A DNA stretch of 64,000 bases, taken from contig NZ_JAQMWP010000026.1 of assembly GCF_030403745.1 (NCBI RefSeq), forward strand, positions 1 through 64,000, given 5' to 3'. Numbering within the stretch: position 1 is the stretch's first letter; every line of letters begins with the position of its first letter. The notes beneath the pieces were generated by a model. That model was not told the DNA's origin. It saw nothing but the letters and a program-made list of their open reading frames with translations, and did not search any database. A program made the translations under genes and the position numbers. Of the stretch, positions 26,584-35,735 are shown one piece after another. This DNA comes from Streptomyces sp. S.PB5. Lineage in GTDB: Bacteria > Actinomycetota > Actinomycetes > Streptomycetales > Streptomycetaceae.

Positions 26584-28011
26584 ATGACGGTACGACGGCG
26601 GTACGCGGATGGGCGACTGGGGCTGACCAGCCTGACGATCGCCGTCGGCGGTCTGCTCGCCCTGCTCATCGGTGTCGCGTTCGCGGTCCTGCTGTGGGCG
26701 ATCTCCGATGCCAACAGCTCCACATCAGCCAGACGCGCCTCCCGGACCGCGCTCGTCGAAGTCGGCGTCATGGAACAGCTGGTCCTGGACATCGAGACGG
26801 GGCAGCGCGGCTTTGTGATCACCCGGCGCGAGGAGTTCCTCCAGCCTTGGCAGCAGGCCCGCGAGGAGTTCCCAGCCAAGTCGGGGGACTTCACCCAATC
26901 CACCACGTCCCCCGCCCAGCACCGCGCCGCCGAGCAGATCACGCAGGACGTCCGGTCCCTGCTCGACGACTACTCGATTCCGCTGGTGGAATCGGTCCGG
27001 CGGGGCGATCCGGCGGCGTTCAGCCTGGCGGCTACCGCCGAGGGCAAGCGGCGCGTCGACGCCCTGCGGACCCAGTTCGACCGGTACATGGCCAACGAGC
27101 GTGACCAGCTGGACGCGCGGGAGGCGGCCGCGGGCGCCAACACGCATCGCGCGGTCCTGGCCGCCGGAGTGGGGCTGGCCGCGTCCATGCTGCTGGTGGC
27201 CGGCTTCACGGTGTTGCAGCACCGGGCCGTCGTCCGCCCGGTCCGCGGCGTGGCGGAGGCGGCCCAGCGGCTCGCCGGGGGTGACCTCTCGGTACGGATC
27301 TCGCCCAGCAAGGTGGCCGAGACGGGCGCTCTGGGCACGTCCTTCAACACCATGGCCGCCTCCTTGCAGGACAGCCGCAGACGCGTCATGGAGAGTGTCC
27401 AGGCGGTGCACCGGCGTACGGCCCGTGACCTGCACGACGGGGCACAGCAGCGGCTCGTCAGCCTGATGATCGGGCTCCGGCTCGCCCGAGAGATGATCCC
27501 CGACACGGAGAGGATCACGAACGAGCTGCTGGACCAGTCGATCGACAACGCGCAGCAGGCGATCGCCGAGCTGAGGTCACTCGCCTCGGGAATCTATCCT
27601 CTGGTGCTGACGGTGAAGGGCCTGGTGCCGGCGGTGCAGGACCTGGCGTCCCGGTGCCCGGTCCCCGTCGTCGTCGAGAGCCGGATCGGCCGGCGGATGC
27701 CCGCGGCCGTGGAGGCGAACGCGTACTTCGTGGTCGCCGAGGCCGTGACCAACGCGGTCAAGCACGCCCAGGCTTCCCGGATCGACGTCCTGCTGGAGCT
27801 GACGGACGTCCTGCGGATACGCGTCGTGGACGACGGCATCGGCGGCGTCGAGGAGGCCAGGGCCGGCACCGGTCTGACCGGCCTCGCGGACCGAGTGTCC
27901 GCGTTCGACGGCACGCTGGTCATCGGCTCCCCGCCCGGCGGCGGCACCTCCGTCCAGGCGCGGATCCCCATCCCGCCGGACATGCCCGACACCGAGGGCG
28001 ACGACCACTGA
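26584..28011 (+). CDS. Sensor histidine kinase (CHASE3-HAMP-HisKA_3), orphan
   Basis: The 475-residue protein has a transmembrane helix (about 17-40), an extracytoplasmic CHASE3 domain (about 45-185; ETGQRGFVITRREEFLQPW is typical), and a second membrane helix (about 190-212). Then come a HAMP linker and a NarL-type dimerisation domain with His 284 in RDLHDGAQQR, and a GHKL ATPase (NAYFVVAEAVTNAVKHA, DDGIGG). No response regulator gene lies beside it; the next DNA is a pheA remnant. The partner is therefore elsewhere or was lost. Confidence 0.9.
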   Translation: MTVRRRYADGRLGLTSLTIAVGGLLALLIGVAFAVLLWAISDANSSTSARRASRTALVEVGVMEQLVLDIETGQRGFVITRREEFLQPWQQAREEFPAKSGDFTQSTTSPAQHRAAEQITQDVRSLLDDYSIPLVESVRRGDPAAFSLAATAEGKRRVDALRTQFDRYMANERDQLDAREAAAGANTHRAVLAAGVGLAASMLLVAGFTVLQHRAVVRPVRGVAEAAQRLAGGDLSVRISPSKVAETGALGTSFNTMAASLQDSRRRVMESVQAVHRRTARDLHDGAQQRLVSLMIGLRLAREMIPDTERITNELLDQSIDNAQQAIAELRSLASGIYPLVLTVKGLVPAVQDLASRCPVPVVVESRIGRRMPAAVEANAYFVVAEAVTNAVKHAQASRIDVLLELTDVLRIRVVDDGIGGVEEARAGTGLTGLADRVSAFDGTLVIGSPPGGGTSVQARIPIPPDMPDTEGDDH

Positions 28012-28165
28012 CCCCGGCGGGCGTTCGGGCGGCAGGGTGTGCCGCCGTCCCGAGGACCGTCCGGTCGGCTCCGGTTCGCCGAAACTGCAGGTCGTGAGGT
28101 CGTGCGCTATGCGAAGGAGCTTCTGCTGCCCCACGACAGAACCTGCTCCAGGAACGCCGAGCACT

Positions 28166-28505
28166 GTGACGATCGCCGCACACCAGGGTGAATCGGGATC
28201 GATTCGGCCACCGCCGCACACGCCCTCTACCCCGAGGGCGGGCACCTGCCCTGCATGAGCTTCGAGCAGGCTCTGGACGTCGTGACGCTCGGCACCGCCG
28301 ACGTCGCCGTGATCCCGGTGGACAACTCCACGGCCGGACGGGACGCGGACCTGCACCATCTGCTGCCCGAGTCGGGACTGCCCATCGCCGCGAGTACTTC
28401 CTCGCCATCCGCTTCGACTTGATGGCCGTACCCGGCACGATGCTGGACCAGGTGGAGTGCGTACGCAGCCATGTGCACGCCCTGGGAAGGTGCCGCACCG
28501 ACGAC
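28166..28505 (+). pseudogene. Prephenate dehydratase remnant
   Basis: One frame reads VTIAAHQGESGS, the next TAAHALYPEGGHLPCMSFEQALDVV and VAVIPVDNSTAGRDADLHHLLPESG. After a 1-2 base loss near 28392 a third reads EYFLAIRFDLMAVPGTMLDQVECVRSHVHALGRC. Together these form the N-terminal half of a PheA-type prephenate dehydratase in correct order. It ends abruptly where an ISL3 transposase remnant begins. The catalytic TRF region is missing, so it is not functional. The 28012-28165 gap has no other gene. Confidence 0.7.
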
Positions 28506-28544
28506 GAGCGCGTGGCCCTCGCCCTGCACGAGATGCGCTTCTTC

Positions 28545-29200
28545 TCCACCGGGGTCCGCATCCTGGGCATCTACCCGCACGCCCGCACCGAGCTGTGGGC
28601 CGACCGCGACGCCGAGCAGTTGACCACCTGGCTGCGGACGCACCCCGGTGTCGAGGTGGTGTGCGGGGACGGCTCGCTGGTCTACCGCCAGGGCATCACC
28701 GACGGCGCCCCCGACGCGGTGCAGGTCAGCAACTGCTTCCACCTGTGGCAGGGGTTGTCGAAGCGGATCGCGGATATCGCCTCCATCCACTGCGGCTGCC
28801 TGCACGCCTCGATACCTCCACCCGAACCGGCGCCGGTGCCAACGACCGCGCCGGGGCCATCTCACCAGGCCGACACCCCAGCCCGTCGCCGCGCAAAGAG
28901 GCTGTTCGAGGCGGTGCACGCGGTGACCGACACCGGTTGCACGCTCAGCGCGCAGTCCGCGAGTTGGGCCCGAACCGGCGCACTGTGGCCAAGTGCGCCC
29001 GGGTCGCTACCTGGCAGGATTGCGTAAGGTGCACCCGGCCCCGCCGAACCACCAGCCTCGATCCATACCTCGACTACCTTCGGCAACGGTGGGAGGAAGG
29101 CGAGCACACCGCGACCATGCTGCACCAGGAGATCGCCGCCAAGGGCTACGGCGGACACCTGTCCCGGCGTTGCTCAGGGGGCCGAGGACCGGCAGCCACC
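28545..29200 (+). mobile_element. ISL3-family transposase remnant
   Basis: The translation VRILGIYPHARTELWADRDAEQL, then LRTHPGVEVVCGDGSLVY and APDAVQVSNCFHLWQGLSKRI matches the DDE-domain start of ISL3 transposases. After a frameshift near 28980 it resumes as RTVAKCARVATWQDCVR and then SLDPYLDYLRQRWEEGEHTATMLHQEIAAKGYGGH. Both ends are missing. It directly abuts the pheA remnant, suggesting that the insertion truncated that gene before both decayed. Confidence 0.65.
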
Positions 29201-29456
29201 GCCGGAGTGCTGCTTGCGGCAAACGCCTCGCTGTCCGTGACTAGCGGGCACCGACGTCCGGAGGCGATCCCCTCGTCGTCCCCCTTCTGAAGAATCCTCC
29301 CTTCTCGCCTATAAAAGTAGTTATGCCCTTTTCGACTCCATCGTGAAATCTGCGGATCCAAGTCCCTTCACGTGTTCATGCGATGTGGGTTCCGTGCAGG
29401 GCTGTGAGGCTGAACCACGTAACCGGCTGACACCAACCCCGAAAGGCGTGATCTTG

Positions 29457-30290
29457 ATGACCTTCGTGACAGTGGGCCAGGAGAACAGCAGCACCATCGA
29501 CCTCTACTACGAGGACCACGGCACCGGACAGCCGGTCGTCCTCATCCACGGCTACCCCCTCAACGGGCACTCGTGGGAGAAGCAGGAGCGCGTTCTGCTG
29601 GAGGCCGGCTACCGGGTCATCACCTACGACCGTCGCGGCTTCGGCCAGTCGAGCCAGCCCACCATCGGCTACGACTACGACACCTTCGCCGCCGACCTGA
29701 AGGCCCTGCTGGACCACCTCGACCTAGAGGACGTGATCCTGGTCGGCTTCTCCATGGGCACCGGCGAGGTCACCCGCTACCTCGGCCGCTACGGCTCGGC
29801 ACGGGTCAGCAAAGCGGCGCTGCTCGGCGCGATCCCGCCCTTTCTGCTGAAGACCGACGACAACCCCGAGGGCGTGGACGCCTCCGTCTTCGAGGGCATC
29901 AAGGAGGCCGTGCTCAAGGACCGCCCGGCCTACTTCAAGGACTTCCTCGACAACTTCTACAACGTCGACACCTACGCCGGCACCCGGATCAGCGACCAGG
30001 CCTGGCAGAACAGCTTCAACGTTGCAGTCGCCGCCTCCGCGTATGCGGCCCACGCGTGCGTCGACACCTGGCTGACCGACTTCCGCGACGACCTGCCGAA
30101 GATCGACGTGCCCACCCTGCTGGTGCACGGCAACGCGGACCGGATCCTGCCCTACGAGGCGACCGCCAAGCGGCTGCCCGGCCTGATCAAGGACCTGACG
30201 TTCGTCACCGTCGAGGGCGGCCCGCACAACATCGCCTGGACCCACCCCGAGGAAGTCAACCAGGCGCTGCTGGACTTCCTCGCCAAGTGA
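29457..30290 (+). CDS. Alpha/beta hydrolase, non-haem chloroperoxidase/perhydrolase type
   Basis: The 277-residue hydrolase shows VVLIHGYPLNGHSW, the elbow VGFSMGTGEV (Ser 99), Asp in HGNADRILP and His in EGGPHNIAWTHP. The G-F-S-M-G-x-GE signature is that of the cofactor-free haloperoxidase/perhydrolase group. Such enzymes form peracids from hydrogen peroxide as a side activity of esterases. The ATG at 29457 follows GAAAGG by about 10 nt. It lies 94 bp before the DUF1275 gene on the same strand, so it may be the first gene of the encapsulin operon. Confidence 0.88.
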   Translation: MTFVTVGQENSSTIDLYYEDHGTGQPVVLIHGYPLNGHSWEKQERVLLEAGYRVITYDRRGFGQSSQPTIGYDYDTFAADLKALLDHLDLEDVILVGFSMGTGEVTRYLGRYGSARVSKAALLGAIPPFLLKTDDNPEGVDASVFEGIKEAVLKDRPAYFKDFLDNFYNVDTYAGTRISDQAWQNSFNVAVAASAYAAHACVDTWLTDFRDDLPKIDVPTLLVHGNADRILPYEATAKRLPGLIKDLTFVTVEGGPHNIAWTHPEEVNQALLDFLAK

Positions 30291-30384
30291 CCCTGCGCGG
30301 TTGGTGATCGTGCGGGAGGCGGCGCCGGATGCCAGTTCGGCCGGGCATCCGGCGCCCACCCGTCGTCGGGAAACGGAGAAGACG

Positions 30385-31089
30385 ATGCCGGACGCGGCGC
30401 ACGCCGGCGCCCCGCTGCCCTGGCCCGCGCGGGGCAGGACAGTGCGGTGGCTGCTGGTCCTGACGGCGGGCGGGACCAACGCCTTCGGCTTCCTCGCCCT
30501 GAACGGCGTCTTCACCAGCGTCGTCACCGCCAATTCGGCGCTGCTGGGACTCCACCTGGGCAGCGCCCACCTCGCCGCGGCCCGGGCAGTCGCCGTAGCC
30601 CTGCTCGGCTACGTCGTAGGGGCGTCGGCCGGCAGCCTGGTCTCGGCCGGCCGCGGCCGGATCCCGTCGGGAGGGATCCGGGCCGGGCTGCTGCTGGAAT
30701 CGGCCCTGCTGTGGCTGGTCGCGGCCGGCTGGCTGTGGCGGCACGGCGCCCCGACGCACGGGGGACACGCCCTGCTGCTGTTCCTGACGGCCGCCGCGAT
30801 GGGCTGCCAGAACGCCAGCGTCCGGGTCACCGCGGGCGGCGATGTCACCACGGCCTACCTGACCGGCCTGCTCACTTCCGCCATCGTCGGATGGACCACT
30901 GCCGGACGCCTCCGGGCACGTGACATGGCCACGGTGCTGCTGCTGATCGCCGGTGCGGCCGCCGGGGGAGTGCTGCACCGCTGGCTGAGCTGGAGCACCC
31001 CGCTCCTGCCGGCTCTGCTCGTCACCGCCGCCCTCGCCGTCACCTGGGTGCCCTCACACTCCCTGACCCCGCTGTCGTCGAACACCTGA
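30385..31089 (+). CDS. DUF1275 (YoaK-like) membrane protein
   Basis: The 234-residue protein has about six hydrophobic segments and the DUF1275 features GGTNAFGFLALNGVFTSVVTANSALLGLHL and AAMGCQNASVRVT. The ATG at 30385 has GGAG 7 nt upstream. The molecular role of the family is not established. It lies 31 bp upstream of the FdhF-like gene on the same strand, so it is probably part of the encapsulin transcription unit. Confidence 0.85.
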   Translation: MPDAAHAGAPLPWPARGRTVRWLLVLTAGGTNAFGFLALNGVFTSVVTANSALLGLHLGSAHLAAARAVAVALLGYVVGASAGSLVSAGRGRIPSGGIRAGLLLESALLWLVAAGWLWRHGAPTHGGHALLLFLTAAAMGCQNASVRVTAGGDVTTAYLTGLLTSAIVGWTTAGRLRARDMATVLLLIAGAAAGGVLHRWLSWSTPLLPALLVTAALAVTWVPSHSLTPLSSNT

Positions 31090-31120
31090 CAACGCCCCCG
31101 CCCTCCCGCAGGAGAACGAG

Positions 31121-33475
31121 ATGACCGCACCCGACGCGCACCACACCGCGTCCCCCGAGGACCGCGGCGTCGGCCGCTCCGCCACCGGCGGCGACGGCCC
31201 CGCCGACGACAGGAGACCCGCGCACCGGGCCTACCACCACCCGGCGGCCGGCTGGGGAGCAGCGAAGAGCGTGTCCCGGGTGCTCATCCGTGAACGCGCG
31301 CTGGTGGACGGCCCCCGGGCCATCTTCCGGATGAACCACGAGAACGGCGGCTTCGACTGCCCCGGATGCGCCTGGCCCGACGACACCAAGGGTCTGAAGC
31401 TGGACATCTGCGAGAACGGCATCAAACACGTCACCTGGGAGATGACCGGCAAACGCGTGGGGGCCGACTTCTTCGCCCAGCACACCGTGGCCGAACTGGA
31501 GACGTGGTCCGACTTCGCCCTGGAGGACCAAGGACGGCTGACCCGTCCCATGGTGTACGAGCCCGCCACCGATCGGTACGTCCCGATCGGCTGGCAGGAC
31601 GCTTTCGACCTCGTCGGCCGCGAACTGCGCGCACTCGACAGCCCCGACGAGGCGGCCTTCTACACCTCCGGACGCCTCAGCAACGAAGCGACCTTCCTCT
31701 ACCAGCTGATGGCCCGCGAGTTCGGCACCAACAACCTGCCCGACTGCTCCAACATGTGCCACGAGGCCTCCGGCAGGGCCCTGACGGCGGCCCTCGGCAC
31801 CGGCAAGGGCACCGCCGACCTCAAGGACTGGGAGACCGCCGACGCCCTGTTCGTGATGGGCGTCAACGCCGCCTCCAACGCGCCGCGCATGCTCACCGCG
31901 CTCGCCGAGGCCTACCGGCGCGGCGCCCAGATCGTGCACGTCAATCCGCTGGTCGAGGCCGCAGCGACCAGCACCATCGTGCCGCACGAGCTCACCGACA
32001 TGGCCCGCTTCAAGGCGACCCGGACCAGCACCCTCAACCTCCAGGTGCGCCCCGGCGGCGACATGGCCCTGATGCGCGGCATGGCGAAGGCGATCCTGGA
32101 GGAGAGCCGCACCGACCCCAAGGCCCTGGACCGGGAGTTCATCGACCGGCACACCCACGGGTTCGAGGAGTACCGGGCCCTGTGCGAGGCCACCTCCTGG
32201 GAAGAGCTGGAGGAACACTCCGGACTGTCGCGCGCCGACATCCTCAAGGCGGCCGGCGTCTACTCCCGTTCCGACCGCACCCTGATCAGCTGGTGCCTCG
32301 GCATCACCCAGCACGAGCACGGCGTGGACACCGTCCGCGAGATCGTCAACGTCCTGCTGCTGCGCGGCAACCTTGGCCGCGAGGGCGCCGGACCGTCCCC
32401 GGTGCGCGGCCACAGCAACGTCCAGGGCAACCGCACCTGCGGCATCGACCACCGGCCCAAGGAGCAGTTCCTCGACCGGCTCGCGGACGTGTGCCGCATC
32501 GATCCGCCGCGTGAGCACGGCATGGACACCGTCGACATCATCAAGGCCATGAACGAGGGCCGGGTGAAGGTGTTCGTCGGCATGGGCGGCAATTTCGTCC
32601 TGGCCGCCCCGGACACCGAATACACCGCCCAGGGGCTGCGGCGCTGCGCGCTCACCGTCCATGTCAGCACCAAGCTCAACCGCAGCCACCTCGTGCACGG
32701 CGAGAAGGCCCTGATCCTGCCCTGCCTGGGCCGCACCGAGAAGGACCACCAGCGGCACGGACCGCAGTCCGTCTCGGTCGAGGACTCCATGAGCATGGTG
32801 CACCTGTCGTCCGGCATGAAGAAGCCCGCCTCCCCGCACCTGCTGTCGGAGCCCGCCGTCATCGCGGGCATCGCCCGGGCCACCCTGCCCGACAGCGCCA
32901 CCCCCTGGGAGTCCTACATCGAGGACTACGACCGCATCCGCGACACCATGTCCCAAGTCCTCGACGGATTCGAGGACTTCAACCGGCGGGTACGGCTGCC
33001 CCTCGGCTTCCGGATCAAGCAGCCCGCCCGTGAACTGGTCTTCCTCACGCCCTCCGGCCGCGCGGAGTTCTCCTCCGCCGCGCTGCCCGAGGCGCCGCCC
33101 CGCGACGACGTACTGATCCTGCAGACCATGCGCAGCCACGACCAGTGGAACACCACCATCTACTCGGACAACGACCGCTACCGCGGCATCAGCGACCTGC
33201 GCACCCTGATCCTGATGAACGGCGACGACATGCGCGCCCGCGGCATCGCCCCGGACAGCCTCGTCGACATCACCGCCACCGCCCGCGACGGCAGCGTGCG
33301 GCGGCTGACGCGCTATCAGGCCATCGCGTACGACATGCCCCGGGGCTCGGCCGCCGGATACATGCCGGAGATGAACGTCCTGGTCGCGGCGAGCGACTAC
33401 AGCACCCAGAGCAACCAGCCCTTGATGAAGAACATCAAGGTGCGTGTCACCCCGCACGCAGAGGACCCGTCATGA
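31121..33475 (+). CDS. FdhF/YdeP-family molybdopterin oxidoreductase
   Basis: The 784-residue protein is a large molybdopterin-bis-MGD oxidoreductase of the YdeP/FdhF-like type. The N-terminal motif FDCPGCAWPD (Cys 80 and 83) is the reduced Cys motif of YdeP, with too few Cys for the usual 4Fe-4S cluster of formate dehydrogenases. Cofactor loops include SGRLSNEATFLYQLMAREFGTNNLPDCSNMCH and GNLGREGAGPSPVRGHSNVQGNRT. The ATG at 31121 follows AGGAG. The stop overlaps the peroxidase start by 4 bp, so the two are translationally coupled. No targeting peptide is visible on this protein. The substrate is unknown; E. coli YdeP is linked to acid resistance. Confidence 0.9.
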   Translation: MTAPDAHHTASPEDRGVGRSATGGDGPADDRRPAHRAYHHPAAGWGAAKSVSRVLIRERALVDGPRAIFRMNHENGGFDCPGCAWPDDTKGLKLDICENGIKHVTWEMTGKRVGADFFAQHTVAELETWSDFALEDQGRLTRPMVYEPATDRYVPIGWQDAFDLVGRELRALDSPDEAAFYTSGRLSNEATFLYQLMAREFGTNNLPDCSNMCHEASGRALTAALGTGKGTADLKDWETADALFVMGVNAASNAPRMLTALAEAYRRGAQIVHVNPLVEAAATSTIVPHELTDMARFKATRTSTLNLQVRPGGDMALMRGMAKAILEESRTDPKALDREFIDRHTHGFEEYRALCEATSWEELEEHSGLSRADILKAAGVYSRSDRTLISWCLGITQHEHGVDTVREIVNVLLLRGNLGREGAGPSPVRGHSNVQGNRTCGIDHRPKEQFLDRLADVCRIDPPREHGMDTVDIIKAMNEGRVKVFVGMGGNFVLAAPDTEYTAQGLRRCALTVHVSTKLNRSHLVHGEKALILPCLGRTEKDHQRHGPQSVSVEDSMSMVHLSSGMKKPASPHLLSEPAVIAGIARATLPDSATPWESYIEDYDRIRDTMSQVLDGFEDFNRRVRLPLGFRIKQPARELVFLTPSGRAEFSSAALPEAPPRDDVLILQTMRSHDQWNTTIYSDNDRYRGISDLRTLILMNGDDMRARGIAPDSLVDITATARDGSVRRLTRYQAIAYDMPRGSAAGYMPEMNVLVAASDYSTQSNQPLMKNIKVRVTPHAEDPS

Positions 33476-34581
33476 CCGAAGAATCCACCGGGCGACCGGG
33501 CTCACCAGCCGCTGCCGGGGCGGAACCGCAGGAGGTGCTGTCGCCGCTCACCAGCGCTGCCGTCTTCCTCGTGGTCACTGTCGACCAGGGGGGCGAGGCC
33601 ACCATCCGCGACCTGCTGTCCGACGTCGCCGGACTGACCCGGTCGGTGGGCTTCCGGGCCCAGCCCGAGGGCAGGCTCAGCTGCGTCGCCGCCATCGGCT
33701 CCGACGCCTGGGGCCGGCTGTTCACCGGTCCGCGACCGGCCGGGCTGCACCCCTTCCGGGAACTCGCCGGAACGGTCCACCGCGCCCCGGCGACCCCCGG
33801 CGACCTGCTCTTCCACATCAGGGCGGCCCGGCAGGACCTGTGCTTCGCGCTGGCCGCGGAGATCATGGCCCGGCTGCGCGGCTCGGTCACCGTGCGGGAC
33901 GAGGTGCACGGCTTCAAGTACTTCGACGAGCGCGACCTCCTCGGTTTCGTCGACGGCACGGAGAACCCCACCGGCGCGGCCGCCCGGGCCGCGGTCCTGG
34001 TCGCCGACGAGGACCCGGACTTCACCGGCGGCAGCTATGTCATCGTGCAGAAGTACCTGCACGACATGACGGCGTGGGAGGCCCTGTCCGTCGAGGAGCA
34101 GGAGCGGGTGATCGGACGGCGCAAACTCTCGGACATCGAACTGGCTGACGACGTCAAACCCGCCGACTCACATGTCGCGCTGACCACGGTCACCGACCCC
34201 GACGGCACCGAGCGCCAGATCCTGCGCGACAACATGCCCTTCGGCGCCGTCGGACGCGCCGAGTTCGGCACGTACTTCATCGGCTACGCCCGCACACCCG
34301 ACGTGACGGAGACGATGCTGGAGCGGATGTTCCTGGGCACCGAGTCGGCCGCCCACGACCGGATCCTGGGCTTCTCCACCGCGGTGACGGGCTGTCTGTT
34401 CTTCGCGCCCACCGCGGACTTCCTGGAGGACCTCCCCGAGGCGCCCCGGACCCCCGGCATCGGGGCGGATGTGCCCCGCGCGGTCGTCCCGCCGTCCGAA
34501 ACCCCTTCTCGACCCGCCGATACGTCCCTGGGAATCGGCAGCTTGAAACGGAGCCCCCTCGATGAACAACCTGCACCGTGA
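33472..34581 (+). CDS. Dyp-type haem peroxidase, encapsulin cargo
   Basis: The 369-residue protein is a dye-decolourising peroxidase with GFVDGTENP (distal Asp 161), proximal His 234 in DSHVALT, the distal Arg 252 in ILRDNMPFG and FGTYFIGYA near it. The last ~17 residues contain LGIGSLKR, which matches the cargo-loading peptide of peroxidase-encapsulin systems, joined by a Pro/Ser-rich linker. The ATG overlaps the FdhF-like stop (ATGA), and the 3' end overlaps the shell gene by 20 bp. The product should be packed inside the encapsulin and act on hydrogen peroxide. Confidence 0.96.
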   Translation: MTEESTGRPGSPAAAGAEPQEVLSPLTSAAVFLVVTVDQGGEATIRDLLSDVAGLTRSVGFRAQPEGRLSCVAAIGSDAWGRLFTGPRPAGLHPFRELAGTVHRAPATPGDLLFHIRAARQDLCFALAAEIMARLRGSVTVRDEVHGFKYFDERDLLGFVDGTENPTGAAARAAVLVADEDPDFTGGSYVIVQKYLHDMTAWEALSVEEQERVIGRRKLSDIELADDVKPADSHVALTTVTDPDGTERQILRDNMPFGAVGRAEFGTYFIGYARTPDVTETMLERMFLGTESAAHDRILGFSTAVTGCLFFAPTADFLEDLPEAPRTPGIGADVPRAVVPPSETPSRPADTSLGIGSLKRSPLDEQPAP

Positions 34582-35377
34582 ACTGGCGCCGCTCTCCGAC
34601 GCAGCCTGGGCCGACCTCGAGGAGGAGGCCCGCCGCACCTTTCGCCGGCATGTGGCGGGCCGCCGGATCGTCGACGTCCCCGAACCGGGCGGCCTGGACC
34701 TGGCGGGTGTGGGCACCGGGCACCTGGAGGAGGTGACGGCCCCGGCGGACGGCGTCCAGGCCCGCAGGCGCCGCTTCCAGCCGCTGGTGGAGCTGCGGGT
34801 CCCCTTCACGGTCGACCGCGGCCAGGTGGACGCCGTCGCCCGCGGCGCCAAGGACGCCGACTGGCAACCGGTGAAGGACGCCGCGCGGCAGCTCGCCTTC
34901 GCGGAGGACCGCGCGGTCTTCGAAGGGTATGCGGCGGGCGGCATCAGCGGACTGCGCTCGGACGCCTCCCACGAGCCCCTCGCGCTCCCCGCCGACGTGC
35001 GCGCCTACCCCGACGCCGTCAGTCAGGCGGTGACGGCGTTGCGGCTGGCCGGCGTGGACGGCCCCTACACCCTGGCGCTCAGCGCGGACGCCTACACGGC
35101 GGTCAGCGAGACCTCCGACCACGGCTATCCCGTCCTGCGGCACCTCGCCGCACTCCTGGACGGCGACATCGTCTGGGCACCGGCCATCGACGGAGCCGTC
35201 CTTCTCTCCACCCGCGGCGGCGACTTCGAACTCCGACTGGGCCAGGACGTCTCGATCGGCTACCTCGCCCATGACGCGACGACCATCACTCTGTACTTCG
35301 AGGAGACCTTCACCTTCTTCGTCCACACCAGCGAGGCGGTGGTCCCCCTGACCCCGACGGGATCCTCCACCCCTTGA
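34562..35377 (+). CDS. Family 1 encapsulin shell protein
   Basis: The 271-residue protein starts MNNLHRELAPLSDAAWADLEEEARRTFRRH, the typical encapsulin N-arm. It continues with the HK97-fold core: VELRVPFTVDRGQVDAVARGAKDADW, DHGYPVLRHLAALLDGDIVWAPAI, and GGDFELRLGQDVSIGYLAHD. It should self-assemble into a protein nanocompartment. The start lies 20 bp inside the peroxidase gene, which sets a fixed expression link between shell and cargo. The cargo peptide of the preceding peroxidase should dock on its inner surface. Confidence 0.96.
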   Translation: MNNLHRELAPLSDAAWADLEEEARRTFRRHVAGRRIVDVPEPGGLDLAGVGTGHLEEVTAPADGVQARRRRFQPLVELRVPFTVDRGQVDAVARGAKDADWQPVKDAARQLAFAEDRAVFEGYAAGGISGLRSDASHEPLALPADVRAYPDAVSQAVTALRLAGVDGPYTLALSADAYTAVSETSDHGYPVLRHLAALLDGDIVWAPAIDGAVLLSTRGGDFELRLGQDVSIGYLAHDATTITLYFEETFTFFVHTSEAVVPLTPTGSSTP

Positions 35378-35735
35378 CCCCCGATGGCCGTCGCGGCAAC
35401 ACCAAATCCCGCCGCGGCGGCCGTCGCCCCGGTCCTGCCGTGTCCTCGCAGCGGACGTGTCGTCGTCAGGGACGGTGCCGACGGAGGCGTAGGCGAAACC
35501 CTCGCCTGCGCGTGGCACCCGGGTCCGGGACCGGGTGGTGAAAGGTGGGGAGCCTGCCGCAGGTCAGCGCGAACCGCGGGAGCGAAAGCCCGAGTCCGGT
35601 GCGCAGGGCCTGCAGCACCCGCAGTTCGCGCTTCGGCTGCCGGTCGATGACTGCCGCCGTCTCGGCGGCCTCGCCGATCGACGCCTGAGCCGTGCGGGTC
35701 CGGTACCTGGCCGCACGGCTCTCTCGGGGTGCCGC
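35378..35735. other. Gene-free interval after encapsulin
   Basis: No convincing gene is seen. Short open frames exist on both strands, but none shows a recognisable family or a good ribosome-binding site. A repeated Gly/Arg-rich composition is expected from GC content alone. Confidence 0.5.

Noticed and set aside
30385..31089. Second encapsulin cargo
   Set aside because: DUF1275 is an integral membrane protein and has no cargo-loading peptide.
31040..33457. 805-codon open frame on the minus strand opposite the FdhF-like gene
   Set aside because: It is the antisense shadow of a well-supported molybdoenzyme gene; its translation is Gly/Val/Asp/His-biased with no family motif.
31121..33475. 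True formate dehydrogenase
   Set aside because: The N-terminal cluster motif has only CPGC rather than the four-Cys set for a 4Fe-4S cluster, and no formate dehydrogenase subunit genes are nearby; YdeP-like is a better call.
35384..35650. 88-residue ORF downstream of encapsulin
   Set aside because: No ribosome-binding site, no family pattern and equally open alternative frames.
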